Of a stretch of DNA of 64,000 bases, positions 53,084 to 63,197 are shown in pieces (position 1 is the stretch's first letter; every line of letters starts with the position of its first letter). This stretch comes from Putridiphycobacter sp965230485 (GTDB taxonomy: Bacteria; Bacteroidota; Bacteroidia; Flavobacteriales_D; Crocinitomicaceae), in NCBI GenBank assembly GCA_965230485.1, contig CBDDLA010000001.1:1550001-1614000 (forward strand). Direction: 5' to 3'. The notes below the pieces were generated by a model. It did no database searches. It had not been told where the DNA came from and was given only the letters and a program-made list of their open reading frames with translations. Made by a program: the position numbers and the translations under genes.

Positions 53084-54129
53084 TGTCGGACAATAAGAAA
53101 ATAAGATTCGTGGTTGTAGGTTGTGGCCATATTGGTAAGCGTCATGCTACCATGATATTAAATAACCCCGAGGCTGAACTCGTTGGACTATGTGACATAT
53201 TAGATCCTTCACAATTGGCATTAGAGCCATTTGGTTCAACACCCTACTTCAACTCCTTAGACGCGTTGATTGAAAGTGGTCTGGAGTATGACGTAGCGAA
53301 TATATGTACACCAAATGGTTTGCACTCCGATCAAGCCATTGCCTTGCTTGATGATGACAAGCATATTGTTGTTGAGAAGCCAATTGGTTTGTCTAAAGCC
53401 AAATGTGAAGCAGTTATATTTAAAGCATTAAGAAATCACAAGCATGTATTTGCAGTGATGCAAAACAGATATTCACCTCCTTCAGAATGGCTTAAAACTA
53501 TTGTTGAAGATAAAATTATTGGTGACATTTTTATGGTTCAGGTTAATTGCTACTGGAATCGTGATGACAGATACTATAAAAAGGGTGGTTGGAAAGGCGT
53601 CACTGCTCTTGACGGCGGAACATTGTTTACGCAGTTTTCACATTTTATTGATATCATGTACTGGTTATTTGGAGATATTGATAATATAAAAGGCAAATTC
53701 AATGACTTTACTCATCAACACTCCACTGACTTTGAAGATTCAGGATTTGTGTCATTTGATTTTGTTGATGGTGGTATGGGTAGCTTAAATTATTCTACGT
53801 CAGTGTGGAATACAAACCTTGAAAGTTCCATTACCATTATTGGAAGCAAGGGTAGCGTAAAAGTAGGTGGCCAATACATGAATGAAGTTGAATATTGTCA
53901 TATTGAAGATTATGAAATGCCAGTTTTGGCAGAATCTAATCCACCGAATGACTACGGAAATTATAAAGGTTCTGCTGCTAACCACCATTACATTATTGAA
54001 AATGTTGTAGACACACTAAAAGGCAGAACTACCGCAACCACCAATGCTTTAGAAGGTTTAAAAGTGGTAGAAATTATAGAAAGAATATATAAAGAAAGAG
54101 ATAAAAGCTTTACTAAGCTTAAAAAATAA
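53083..54129 (+). CDS. Gfo/Idh/MocA oxidoreductase (WbpB-like)
   Basis: 348 residues with a Rossmann start RFVVVGCGHIGKRHATMIL (about 7-25) and the family Lys motif VVEKPIGLSKAK (about 105). It is similar to WbpB/WlbA, which oxidises the 3-OH of UDP-GlcNAcA to the 3-keto sugar for the aminotransferase. Its gene neighbours are the matching acetyltransferase and dehydrogenase. The exact sugar is inferred from that context. Confidence 0.88.
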   Translation: MSDNKKIRFVVVGCGHIGKRHATMILNNPEAELVGLCDILDPSQLALEPFGSTPYFNSLDALIESGLEYDVANICTPNGLHSDQAIALLDDDKHIVVEKPIGLSKAKCEAVIFKALRNHKHVFAVMQNRYSPPSEWLKTIVEDKIIGDIFMVQVNCYWNRDDRYYKKGGWKGVTALDGGTLFTQFSHFIDIMYWLFGDIDNIKGKFNDFTHQHSTDFEDSGFVSFDFVDGGMGSLNYSTSVWNTNLESSITIIGSKGSVKVGGQYMNEVEYCHIEDYEMPVLAESNPPNDYGNYKGSAANHHYIIENVVDTLKGRTTATTNALEGLKVVEIIERIYKERDKSFTKLKK

Positions 54130-54131
54130 TC

Positions 54132-55430
54132 ATGAATATTTACGATAAATTAGTGGCCAAAGAAGCCACACTAGCTGTAATTGGATTGGGCTATGTTGGT
54201 TTACCAATCGCATTAGAATTTGCAAAAAAAATCAAAGTTATTGGATTTGATATTAATGCTGAACGCATTGATTTAATGAAAAATAAAATTGACCCTAGTA
54301 ATGAATTAGAATCGTCAGATTTTGACGGGGCTGATATAGAATTTACTGCCTCTATTGAAGATTTAAAAAAGGCAACATTTTTTATTGTAGCTGTTCCTAC
54401 CCCTATAGATGAAGCTAGATTACCTGATCTAAAACCTCTTTTAGGTGCATCAAATACGGTTGGGCAGGCACTAAAAAAAGGCGACTATGTTGTTTACGAA
54501 TCAACTGTATATCCAGGATGTACAGAAGAAGATTGTATCCCAATTTTGGAGGATGCTTCTGGTTTAAAATGGAAAGAAGATTTTAATGTCGGTTACTCTC
54601 CTGAAAGAATTAATCCTGGAGATAAAGTCAATACATTAGCCAGTATTATTAAAGTTGCTTCCGGCGATACTGCAGAGTCTGCAGATATCATTGCTAAGAC
54701 TTATGAGTTAGTTGTAGCTGCTGGTGTCCATAGAGCAGCGACAATTAAGGTTGCTGAAGCAGCAAAAATTATTGAAAATACACAGCGGGACGTAAACATT
54801 GCCCTAATTAATGAGCTATCAATTATTTTTAATAAGCTCGATATTAACACTTATGATGTGCTGGAGGCAGCTGGTACAAAATGGAATTTTCTAAAGTTTA
54901 GACCAGGCTTGGTTGGTGGTCATTGCATTGGTGTTGATCCGTATTATTTGACCCACAAAGCCAAGCAAGTTGGTTATCATGCTAAAATAATTAATTCAGG
55001 ACGTTATGTGAATGATTCTATGGGATTTTACACAGGAAAGCAAACTGTTAAAATGATGATTAAACAGGGTAAAAATCCAATGGAATCAAAAGTATTACTG
55101 CTTGGTGCTACTTTTAAGGAAGATGTTAGCGATATCAGAAATTCTAAAATTGTTGATGTAATCCGTGAATTAGAATCTTTTTCATGTACGGTTGACGTAG
55201 TAGATCCTCATGCTGACTCAAACGAATTATTCGAAGAATATGGTTTTACCCTAAAAGACAAAATGACCAATGATTATGATGCAATTATTGTTGCAGTTAA
55301 TCATAAAGAATATTCAAATTATTCTGAATCTGACTTTCAAGAGATGCTTAAAGATGGGAAAGGTGTTTTTGTAGATTTAAAAGGTATTTATAAAGGAAAA
55401 ATTAACAACTTAACTTATTGGTCGCTTTAA
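54132..55430 (+). CDS. UDP-N-acetylhexosamine dehydrogenase (WbpA/TviB-type)
   Basis: 432 residues. NAD motif LAVIGLGYVGLPIALEFAKK (14-33), catalytic Cys in GGHCIGVDPYYLTHKAKQVG (about 262), STVYPGCTEED and GATFKEDVSDIRNS. It oxidises C6 of UDP-GlcNAc or UDP-GalNAc to the uronic acid. WbpA (GlcNAc) is favoured by the wbpB/D/E neighbours; the motif is shared with TviB/WbpO (GalNAc), so the epimer is not certain. It is the last gene of the operon. Confidence 0.9.
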   Translation: MNIYDKLVAKEATLAVIGLGYVGLPIALEFAKKIKVIGFDINAERIDLMKNKIDPSNELESSDFDGADIEFTASIEDLKKATFFIVAVPTPIDEARLPDLKPLLGASNTVGQALKKGDYVVYESTVYPGCTEEDCIPILEDASGLKWKEDFNVGYSPERINPGDKVNTLASIIKVASGDTAESADIIAKTYELVVAAGVHRAATIKVAEAAKIIENTQRDVNIALINELSIIFNKLDINTYDVLEAAGTKWNFLKFRPGLVGGHCIGVDPYYLTHKAKQVGYHAKIINSGRYVNDSMGFYTGKQTVKMMIKQGKNPMESKVLLLGATFKEDVSDIRNSKIVDVIRELESFSCTVDVVDPHADSNELFEEYGFTLKDKMTNDYDAIIVAVNHKEYSNYSESDFQEMLKDGKGVFVDLKGIYKGKINNLTYWSL

Positions 55431-55457
55431 GGCATTAGTAGAAATTAGTAATTTAGT

Positions 55458-55485
55458 GGCAGTGCATTTTTGTACTGCCATTTTT
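55458..55485 (+). terminator. Rho-independent terminator of the wbp/T9SS operon
   Basis: GGCAGT (55458-55463) pairs with ACTGCC (55474-55479), then ATTTTT. It lies 27 bp after the dehydrogenase stop and just before the dTDP-glucose dehydratase, closing the eight-gene unit. Confidence 0.7.
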
Positions 55486-55490
55486 AGTAT

Positions 55491-56549
55491 ATGTCAGAAA
55501 ATTATAAAAAAACAGTTTTAATAACTGGTGGAGCGGGATTTATTGGATCTCATTTAGTCCGTTTAATGGTTAATAAATACCCTAATTACAAAATCATAAA
55601 CCTTGATAAGTTAACTTATGCTGGTAATTTAAATAACATTACTGATATTGAATCAGCATCAAATTATAAGTTCGTAAAGGCTGATATAAATAATAAAAAC
55701 AACCTTGAGGTTATCTTCAAGAGTGAAAAAATATCAGATGTCATTCATTTGGCTGCTGAGTCTCATGTCGATCGTTCCATTTCCGGACCAATGGATTTTA
55801 TTATGACCAATATAGTTGGCACTGCCAATTTGTTAGAAGTGGCAAAAAATTATTGGGATGATTCTCTGGGTGTTTTTTATCATATCTCTACTGATGAGGT
55901 ATATGGATCCTTAAAAAAAGAGGGTTATTTTTTAGAGTCTACAGCTTATGATCCAAGAAGCCCCTATTCAGCTTCAAAAGCAAGTTCAGATCACCTGGTA
56001 CGCGCATATTTTCATACCTATAAACTACCAATAAAGCTCTCTAACTGCTCAAATAACTACGGTTCTCATCAATTTCTGGAAAAATTAATCCCCTTGATGA
56101 TCAACAATATCAAACATAATAAACCACTACCCATTTATGGTAAAGGAGATAATATTAGAGATTGGTTATGGGTAGAAGACCACGTCAAAGCCATTGATAT
56201 CATTTTTCACAACGGAAAATTAGGCGAAACATATAATATTGGAGGTTGGAACGAATGGACAAATATTGATTTGGTAAAACAATTGTGTAAGATAATGGAT
56301 ATTAAACTAAATAGATCAGAAGGCTCATCAGAACAGCTAATAACTTTTGTAACAGATAGAGCAGGCCATGACCAACGGTATGCCATTGATGCTACAAAAA
56401 TTAAAAACGACTTAGGTTGGAAACCTTCAATTACATTCGAAGAAGGGTTAGAAAAAACAGTTGATTGGTATTTAGAAAATGAAGAATGGATGAATGATGT
56501 GGCTTCAGGTGCTTATGAAAAATACTATTCAGATAGATACAATAATTAA
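55491..56549 (+). CDS. rfbB: dTDP-glucose 4,6-dehydratase
   Basis: 352 residues, extended SDR. TGGAGFIGSHLVRLM (about 12-26), HLAAESHVDRSI, STDEVYGSL and the catalytic YSASKASSDHLV (Tyr about 158) are diagnostic. It makes dTDP-4-keto-6-deoxyglucose for deoxysugars such as rhamnose. The usual partners rfbA, rfbC and rfbD are not in the window. It begins just after the terminator of the previous operon. Confidence 0.93.
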   Translation: MSENYKKTVLITGGAGFIGSHLVRLMVNKYPNYKIINLDKLTYAGNLNNITDIESASNYKFVKADINNKNNLEVIFKSEKISDVIHLAAESHVDRSISGPMDFIMTNIVGTANLLEVAKNYWDDSLGVFYHISTDEVYGSLKKEGYFLESTAYDPRSPYSASKASSDHLVRAYFHTYKLPIKLSNCSNNYGSHQFLEKLIPLMINNIKHNKPLPIYGKGDNIRDWLWVEDHVKAIDIIFHNGKLGETYNIGGWNEWTNIDLVKQLCKIMDIKLNRSEGSSEQLITFVTDRAGHDQRYAIDATKIKNDLGWKPSITFEEGLEKTVDWYLENEEWMNDVASGAYEKYYSDRYNN

Positions 56550-56675
56550 AAATATTTACTTTGATAAAACATACGATTGACCGTGATAAAAAATTAAATG
56601 AATTTAACAGCAAAGTTTTTATTCCAATAAAAGACACAATCCTAGTACCTACTAGTAAATAATAGATCTATTGAC

Positions 56676-57422
56676 ATGAACTTCATTTCCAAGTTATTCA
56701 AAAAAAAGCCAAAATTAGAACCCGTTGATTTATCAATTATTGGAACTGACTTACACAGCCACTTAATTCCAGGTATTGATGATGGTTCTAAAAATATAAG
56801 CGAAACGCTCATAATGCTTAAAGGGTTTATCGATTTAGGGTATAAAAAAGTCATCACTACGCCTCATGTAATGAGCGATTTTTATAAAAATAACCCTGAA
56901 ATTATTTTAAGTGGATTAGAAAAGGTTCGAGAAGCTATTAAAAAAGAAAATTTAAATATAGAAATTGAAGCTGCTGCAGAATATTATCTTGATTTTCATT
57001 TTGAAGAGCTCATTGAAAAAAAAGAACTTTTGGCGTTTGGAGATAATTATGTACTCTTTGAATTATCGTTTATGCATGAACCAACCCGAATTAAAGAAGC
57101 CATTTTCAACCTCCAAACGGAAGGCTATAAGCCAATTCTTGCACATATAGAAAGGTACCCTTATTATATCAATCAATGGGACACTATTGAAGATTTCAAA
57201 AATAGAGGCTGTTTAATGCAGTTAAACATTAATTCTTTATCAGGTCAATATGGACCTCCTGTAAAAAAAATGGCAGAGCAACTTATTGAAAAGGATTGGA
57301 TAGATGTAATTGGATCAGATTGTCATCATATGGGACATATTGAATCAATTGATCAATTGCGAACGAATAAACACTTGCATCAGATCATTAAAAATGATAA
57401 TCTTCTAAACTACAAGTTATAA
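56676..57422 (+). CDS. CpsB/YwqE-type tyrosine-protein phosphatase
   Basis: 248 residues of the PHP fold. Metal ligands include His27 and His29 in TDLHSHLIPGIDDG, His in TTPHVMSDF (about 65), HIERYPYY and GSDCHHMGH near 216. These enzymes dephosphorylate tyrosine kinases that control capsule or exopolysaccharide export. The location after sugar-nucleotide genes fits that role. A 126-bp gap separates it from rfbB; no clear promoter was seen. Confidence 0.88.
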   Translation: MNFISKLFKKKPKLEPVDLSIIGTDLHSHLIPGIDDGSKNISETLIMLKGFIDLGYKKVITTPHVMSDFYKNNPEIILSGLEKVREAIKKENLNIEIEAAAEYYLDFHFEELIEKKELLAFGDNYVLFELSFMHEPTRIKEAIFNLQTEGYKPILAHIERYPYYINQWDTIEDFKNRGCLMQLNINSLSGQYGPPVKKMAEQLIEKDWIDVIGSDCHHMGHIESIDQLRTNKHLHQIIKNDNLLNYKL

Positions 57423-57429
57423 CTGTTAT

Positions 57430-57996
57430 CTATTTCAAAGCATTTTTAGCTTGAAAAATATGTCTTTCGTTATGATACACCATAAATAATAATGCATCAC
57501 CCAGGTTCAATTTTACAACCGGCCTTAGTGATAGAGGCACCTTAGTTTTACGCATATCAATTTGTCCCGCTTCTTGAATTAACTTAATGAAATCAATATT
57601 ATGTTCCAAATATTCATTTAAAGAATTTTCCGTCGAGAGACTCAAATTGATTAACGGATTATAGTCTTTTGGTGACTTTAGTTTTCTTTTAACATTATGA
57701 ACCTTTCCCAATTTCACAGATCGATATACAGCTCTTCCTAAAGGGCTGCTAGTAAAGTAATCAGAAGGGGTATTAAATCTTGAATTAGTGATTTTTCCTC
57801 TTATTACCGGGATATAATAGCGGTAATAGGCATTTAAATGTTCAATACATTGAGCTGCACTCCACGATCGGTCATTTGATTGCTTATTTAATTCGGTAGT
57901 ATCAAATTTAGCAATTGACTCACTAACGACTGTCGAAAGTTCTTCAGTCATAGTAGTCAGTTTCTTCAATAATGTATCTACTGCAATTCGCTTCAT
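57430..57996 (-). CDS. DinB-family protein
   Basis: 188 residues with the DinB four-helix pattern: WSAAQCIEHLNAYYRYYIPVI (about 44-64) and NLGDALLFMVYHNERHIFQAKNAL (about 163-188). The likely metal site is His52 with the His pair near 175 and 179. Members are metal-dependent thiol transferases or of unknown function. It lies on the minus strand between two plus-strand genes. Confidence 0.75.
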   Translation of the reverse strand: MKRIAVDTLLKKLTTMTEELSTVVSESIAKFDTTELNKQSNDRSWSAAQCIEHLNAYYRYYIPVIRGKITNSRFNTPSDYFTSSPLGRAVYRSVKLGKVHNVKRKLKSPKDYNPLINLSLSTENSLNEYLEHNIDFIKLIQEAGQIDMRKTKVPLSLRPVVKLNLGDALLFMVYHNERHIFQAKNALK

Positions 57997-58121
57997 AGGT
58001 TAACAACTAACAAAGTTAAATGTTTTAATAAACATCTTAGGCTTTTTTAGAACAATAATTGCTTTTGGCTCGTACAATACAAACATTATTACTTATTTTT
58101 CCTTTTTTAGGGCGCTAAGAC

Positions 58122-61100
58122 ATGAGTGAGCAAAAGAAATATGGAACATTTGCGGGTGTATTTACCCCGTCAATCCTAACCATTTTGGGGGTAATCATGT
58201 ACCTAAGAATGGGATGGGTGGTTGGTCATGCAGGAATTTTGGGTGTAATGGCCATCATTGCCATTGCCCACATTATTTCAATTACAACTGGTTTAAGCGT
58301 TTCATCAATCTCTACCGATAAAAAAGTAGGAGCTGGAGGTGTTTATTATGTTCTATCAAGAAGTTTAGGGTTACCGATTGGTGGTGCACTTGGCATGACC
58401 CTATTTGTTGCTACAGCATTTAGTATTGCACTTTACATGGTTGGTTTCGCTGAAATCTTTAACGCTGTATTCGATTTTAATTTAGTTGAAAAAGGAAATA
58501 CTGGGCAGCTTTTTTCAGATAATCCGCAATCATTTTTTAACGGTTGGTCAGAAACAAACCTAATCAGATTAACAGGAAGTATTGGTTTATTATGTTTAGC
58601 AATTTTAGCCTTAATAAGCACTTCCATCGCACTTAAATCTCAATTTTTGATTTTAGGATTGATTATTCTTTCTCTATTTTCAATCTTTATGGGAACACCA
58701 GGAAAAGCTACTTTTTTTGCTGAAGGTTCTGCTTCTGATAACACAGTTCCTTTTATTGAGATATTTGCTGTTTTTTTTCCAGCTGTTACAGGTTTTACTG
58801 CTGGTATAGCCATGTCTGGTGATTTGAAAAATTCTAAAAAATCGATTCCGTATGGCACCATGTTAGCCATTGGTGTTGGACTTTTCGTGTATACAATATT
58901 GGCATTATACCTACACCATAATTATAATTCAGACACCTTAAAAATGAATGGAAGGGTAATGTTTGAAAGTGCTTACATTTCAGAACATTTTATCAATTTT
59001 GGTGTTTGGGGGGCCACACTTTCCTCTGCTCTTGGAGGAATTTTAGGTGGGCCCAGAATATTACAGGCCATGTCTGTCGATAAAATTACACCTAAACTAT
59101 TTGGTAAGGGTGTTGGAAAAGACAACGAGCCTCGAAACGCATTAATTCTTACAATTTTAATCGCTGAAGCTGGTATTTTAATAGGGGAACTCAATCTTAT
59201 TGCAGAAATTGTTTCTATGTTTTACCTAGCGGCTTATGGTTTTATCAATCTTTCTTTTTTTCTTGAAAGTTGGGCTAGTGCAGATTTTAATCCAAGCTTC
59301 AAAGTAAAAAAATGGATAGGTTTATTAGGTTTTATAGCCACGTTCGTTGTTATGTTCAAGCTGAATATGATCGCCATGTTTGCTGCCTTTATTATTATTG
59401 GGTTCATTTATCTCTATTTGAATAAAAAACAAATCTCCTTAGGAACTGGGGATATATGGCAATCAGTTTGGTCTACTGTTGTTAAAAAAGGTTTGCGAAG
59501 AATGGAAGCTAAAAGCGACCATAAAAGAAATTGGAAACCAAATATTCTATTGTTCAGTGCAGGTCACACAGAAAGAAAAAAGTTTATTGAATTCAGTAAA
59601 GCAGTTTCAGGACAGACTGGTATTATTACCAATTTCGACCTCATTGAAAATACAGAAGCCAATGTTTTATTTCCTAAACACAAACAATCTGTTAAAGACG
59701 AAGAATTAGAAAAATACGGTGTTTTTGGTCGTAGAATAGAAGTGCAAAACGAATTCAAAGGCATTGAAAGTATTGCCACTACATTTGGTTTTTCAGGTAT
59801 GGAGCCTAACACAATATTAATGCCCTGGCCTGGACAAACTAAAGACCCGATTTGGTTCACCAATATGACCAAAAAACTATTCGATCTAGACTATAATGTT
59901 TTGTATTTAGATTACGACAAACGTTGGGGCTTTCGAAAAAAAGAACAAATTGATCTATGGTGGAGAAGTGTTGGGAATAATGCCGAACTCATGCTGAGTC
60001 TGGTTAAATTTATTAGCACATCATCAGACTGGGCTAAAGCAAATATTAGGGTTCTATTGGTTAATGATACGAATACAGAAAACCAAGTTATTGAAGGAAG
60101 AATTCAACAAGTTTTAGATGAATTCAGGGTAAAAGCTAGGGTTAAAATTATTTCGAATAAGCTTGATAAAGTTCCAATTTATGAATTGATGAAAATACAA
60201 TCTGCTGAAGCAGACCTAATTTTTATTGGTGTTCCAGAAATATCTGAACCTTCTAACTTTATTAGAGAAACCAATGAGCTGGTTAATACTATCGGAACCA
60301 CTCTTTTGGTAAAGGCATCAACACAATTTGAAGAAACAGACTTAAAAGTAGAAAGTATTGATTTTGTTCCTGAAATTATTCCTCTTAAAGATGAAGAGTT
60401 AAAGGCTCTTGCCGCTGTCGCAGATCAAGAATTACTTGCCGCTCTCCAAACTACTGATGCCATTTGGGATTCAGTCTATAAAGAACATTTAAACGAGGGT
60501 ATTGCAAAAATCGAATCTTATCATCATTTCCAAATTTCAAAAATTCAAAAACAGATCAGCAAATTTATTGACACCTTAAAAGAAAACGAAGATGAAAATG
60601 TATGGAACAAAGTTTATCATTTACTTTTAAATGCCAATAAAGCCATTGAGGATGACATTCAATTTCAATTGCCAGAGACCTATCAAAATTTTGATAGTGC
60701 ACTTTCCAATTATATAGAGGCTATAGAAGAATCTATTTTTAATCTCCCAAAAAAAGTCAATCTGTCTAAGAGGAAAAATAATGCTGGAAAGATAGTTCAA
60801 AACTCAAAAAAAATCAGTTTTCAAAAAGCTGTTAGGCGTTTATGGGTTAGCCAAGGCAAAAAAGCGCTCAAAACTCAATTGCTTGAATTTGGATATCAAA
60901 ACTATATACTTTTACACCAACACAAGAATGATTTTCATCAAGCTATACAAGGTTTTATTGAAGCAATAGGAAATGAGTCTGATATTGGTAACTGTATAAA
61001 AAATTGTGAAACCTTGTTAAATCAAACTTTGGGTGAAATTAATAGGAGTGCTTTAAATCTTAGTCAATCATTCTACACTCATCTTCGTCAGTCGGATAGA

Positions 61101-63197
61101 AATCTACTAAACAAATTAGGTAGTATTCTAGAAAAAACAAGTTATAGCAGAGAATTGCAAGAGCGATTACCATATATGAATCGATCTCAAGAAAAAGAAT
61201 TAAACAGTTTACTGCGCAATTATGCGGGATATTGGCAGCGGAATATGGTTCTGTTTAGTTTAAATTTTCAAGCAGATATTTATTTGATGCATTATGCCAA
61301 CAAGGCTAAAGCAGCATTAGTTGAAGTCACTTTAAAAAACGAAAATACTTACTTAATCAGTTTAAAGACCAATATTAATGCTATTCATGAAGACGTCAAT
61401 AATCTACAAGCTCATTTAGAAGAAAAAAATACTGAAGCATTAAATCAATTTAGTCCAGCAGTTGTACAAGAGGTTTATTATAATTTAGATGAAACGGTTC
61501 AGTTTGTGCTCGAAAAATTAAATGATGCCCTTGAAACTATTCCTGAAGAAGTTGAGTTAATGACGGCTCAATCTGTCAATAACGTCAAAAAAGTTCAAGA
61601 CGGTAATGTGAAGACCTTAAAAGTTCAGTTAGATGATATTGCTGATTACCTGACTAAAATTAATTTTTATAAGCCTTTCAAAGATTTATTATCAAGCTAT
61701 ATTAATCAATTAAAGAAGAATGCTTCCGTAGCATTAAACGGCTCATTCAAACTACAGTCGGATTTAGATGCCTTCAGTAAATCTAAAAATGCATCTGGTT
61801 TAACTGAAAGGTTAAATCAAGTTCAAAATGATTGTGAAGAATGTTTAGAAACCATTGAGGCCTTGCATCAGACGTTTCTAAATGAAATTAATGCACTTCA
61901 TCACCAATTAAATAATGCCCTTACCATCAATAAAATTGTTGAGCAGTATGAGATACTTCATCCTCAAGCTAAATTAGAATCAAAGCGATCAAGAATAAAA
62001 GGTCAGGTTAAACAATACCAAAATAAGGTGTCTGGTTTTTTACACCAATTAGTTACAAGTGTTTTACAGGAAAAAGAAATTAGTGAAAAAATAGAACATG
62101 AAAATAAGCATCAGCATTTATTCAGTCCTGTTGGAGCCTATATTAATTTCTTGGATGAATTTAGAATAAAACCTCAAGTTCAACTTAACCTTCCATATTA
62201 TTATAATCAACTTTTTAATAGCAAATATTTTTCTGATACCAATACTATTGTAGGAAGAACAAGTGAATCTGAACAAATTCAAGATGCTCTAGAGAAAATG
62301 AGTGCTGGTAAAAATGGTAGTGTATTAATTCTTGGGGAAAGTCTATCAGGCAAGACCTTTTTTATAAACCATGCTATTAATCAACATTTAAAGGGTTATC
62401 CTATTTATAGATTAAAGCCAATGACTAAATCCTCTAAGGAGTCAAACTCACTCTTAAAAATTATGCAGAATACGATAGGAAAATCACCTTCTATTCCTGC
62501 AATAATGAGAGATTTGAAAGGCAGATCAGTATTTATTATTGATGATATTGAAACCTGGTTTTTAAATACAGAAAAAGGGGTAAAATTATTGAACAGCCTC
62601 AACCAATTGATTAATCAGTATGGGCACTCTCATTATTTTATTCTTGCTGGAAATCTTCACTCTTTTAAAACCATAAAATCTCAATCTCAGATTAATGATT
62701 CGGTTATCAGCACTATTCTGTTAAAACCTTTAACAAGTCTTGAAATTACTAATGTGATTGAAACAAGGCATCAATTAGGTGGAATGATTTACTCATATAA
62801 AAATGTAGGAGAAAATTTCTTATCGCCAGCAAAGAAATTAAAGTTAATGCAACGTTTCTTTTCAATGTCAGAAGGTAATATTGGATTAGCCTTGAAATAC
62901 TGGGTAGGCTCGATTGAAAAAGTAGATGAAAATAAAATTGTCATTAACCCTATAGAACAGCCTGATTTGCCAAAATTTCCAGATGAAATTTGGCAAAGTC
63001 TATTGTTCCAATTTCAATTACATTTAAAATTAACGAAAACAGACTTATTCAATATTTATTCGGACGAAAATAAAGAATGGATTACCAGATACATCAGTCA
63101 ATTAGTAAAGGCTGGATTAATAGAAAATTCCGAAAAGGATGTCTATAGCATGCCTTCGGATATTAGATATTTCATAGAAAAAATTTATGCCGCTTAA
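58122..63197 (+). CDS. SLC12-like transporter fused to a P-loop ATPase module
   Basis: 1691 residues. Residues 10 to about 440 form 12 predicted membrane helices of the APC/SLC12 cation-chloride cotransporter type (GVFTPSILTILGVIMYLRMGWVVG, KVGAGGVYYVLSRSLG, GILGGPRILQAMS). About 470-770 is the SLC12-type soluble domain (NILLFSAGHTERKKFIEF). About 780-1370 is a long helical, coiled-coil region. About 1385-1691 is a P-loop ATPase/winged-helix module with Walker A LGESLSGKTFF (about 1404) and Walker B SVFIIDDIETWF (about 1471). Bacterial SLC12-like proteins are usually about 450-750 residues, so the extension is exceptional. Ion transport linked to ATP-dependent regulation is inferred. It overlaps the MscS-type gene by 11 bp. 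Confidence 0.85.
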   Translation: MSEQKKYGTFAGVFTPSILTILGVIMYLRMGWVVGHAGILGVMAIIAIAHIISITTGLSVSSISTDKKVGAGGVYYVLSRSLGLPIGGALGMTLFVATAFSIALYMVGFAEIFNAVFDFNLVEKGNTGQLFSDNPQSFFNGWSETNLIRLTGSIGLLCLAILALISTSIALKSQFLILGLIILSLFSIFMGTPGKATFFAEGSASDNTVPFIEIFAVFFPAVTGFTAGIAMSGDLKNSKKSIPYGTMLAIGVGLFVYTILALYLHHNYNSDTLKMNGRVMFESAYISEHFINFGVWGATLSSALGGILGGPRILQAMSVDKITPKLFGKGVGKDNEPRNALILTILIAEAGILIGELNLIAEIVSMFYLAAYGFINLSFFLESWASADFNPSFKVKKWIGLLGFIATFVVMFKLNMIAMFAAFIIIGFIYLYLNKKQISLGTGDIWQSVWSTVVKKGLRRMEAKSDHKRNWKPNILLFSAGHTERKKFIEFSKAVSGQTGIITNFDLIENTEANVLFPKHKQSVKDEELEKYGVFGRRIEVQNEFKGIESIATTFGFSGMEPNTILMPWPGQTKDPIWFTNMTKKLFDLDYNVLYLDYDKRWGFRKKEQIDLWWRSVGNNAELMLSLVKFISTSSDWAKANIRVLLVNDTNTENQVIEGRIQQVLDEFRVKARVKIISNKLDKVPIYELMKIQSAEADLIFIGVPEISEPSNFIRETNELVNTIGTTLLVKASTQFEETDLKVESIDFVPEIIPLKDEELKALAAVADQELLAALQTTDAIWDSVYKEHLNEGIAKIESYHHFQISKIQKQISKFIDTLKENEDENVWNKVYHLLLNANKAIEDDIQFQLPETYQNFDSALSNYIEAIEESIFNLPKKVNLSKRKNNAGKIVQNSKKISFQKAVRRLWVSQGKKALKTQLLEFGYQNYILLHQHKNDFHQAIQGFIEAIGNESDIGNCIKNCETLLNQTLGEINRSALNLSQSFYTHLRQSDRNLLNKLGSILEKTSYSRELQERLPYMNRSQEKELNSLLRNYAGYWQRNMVLFSLNFQADIYLMHYANKAKAALVEVTLKNENTYLISLKTNINAIHEDVNNLQAHLEEKNTEALNQFSPAVVQEVYYNLDETVQFVLEKLNDALETIPEEVELMTAQSVNNVKKVQDGNVKTLKVQLDDIADYLTKINFYKPFKDLLSSYINQLKKNASVALNGSFKLQSDLDAFSKSKNASGLTERLNQVQNDCEECLETIEALHQTFLNEINALHHQLNNALTINKIVEQYEILHPQAKLESKRSRIKGQVKQYQNKVSGFLHQLVTSVLQEKEISEKIEHENKHQHLFSPVGAYINFLDEFRIKPQVQLNLPYYYNQLFNSKYFSDTNTIVGRTSESEQIQDALEKMSAGKNGSVLILGESLSGKTFFINHAINQHLKGYPIYRLKPMTKSSKESNSLLKIMQNTIGKSPSIPAIMRDLKGRSVFIIDDIETWFLNTEKGVKLLNSLNQLINQYGHSHYFILAGNLHSFKTIKSQSQINDSVISTILLKPLTSLEITNVIETRHQLGGMIYSYKNVGENFLSPAKKLKLMQRFFSMSEGNIGLALKYWVGSIEKVDENKIVINPIEQPDLPKFPDEIWQSLLFQFQLHLKLTKTDLFNIYSDENKEWITRYISQLVKAGLIENSEKDVYSMPSDIRYFIEKIYAA

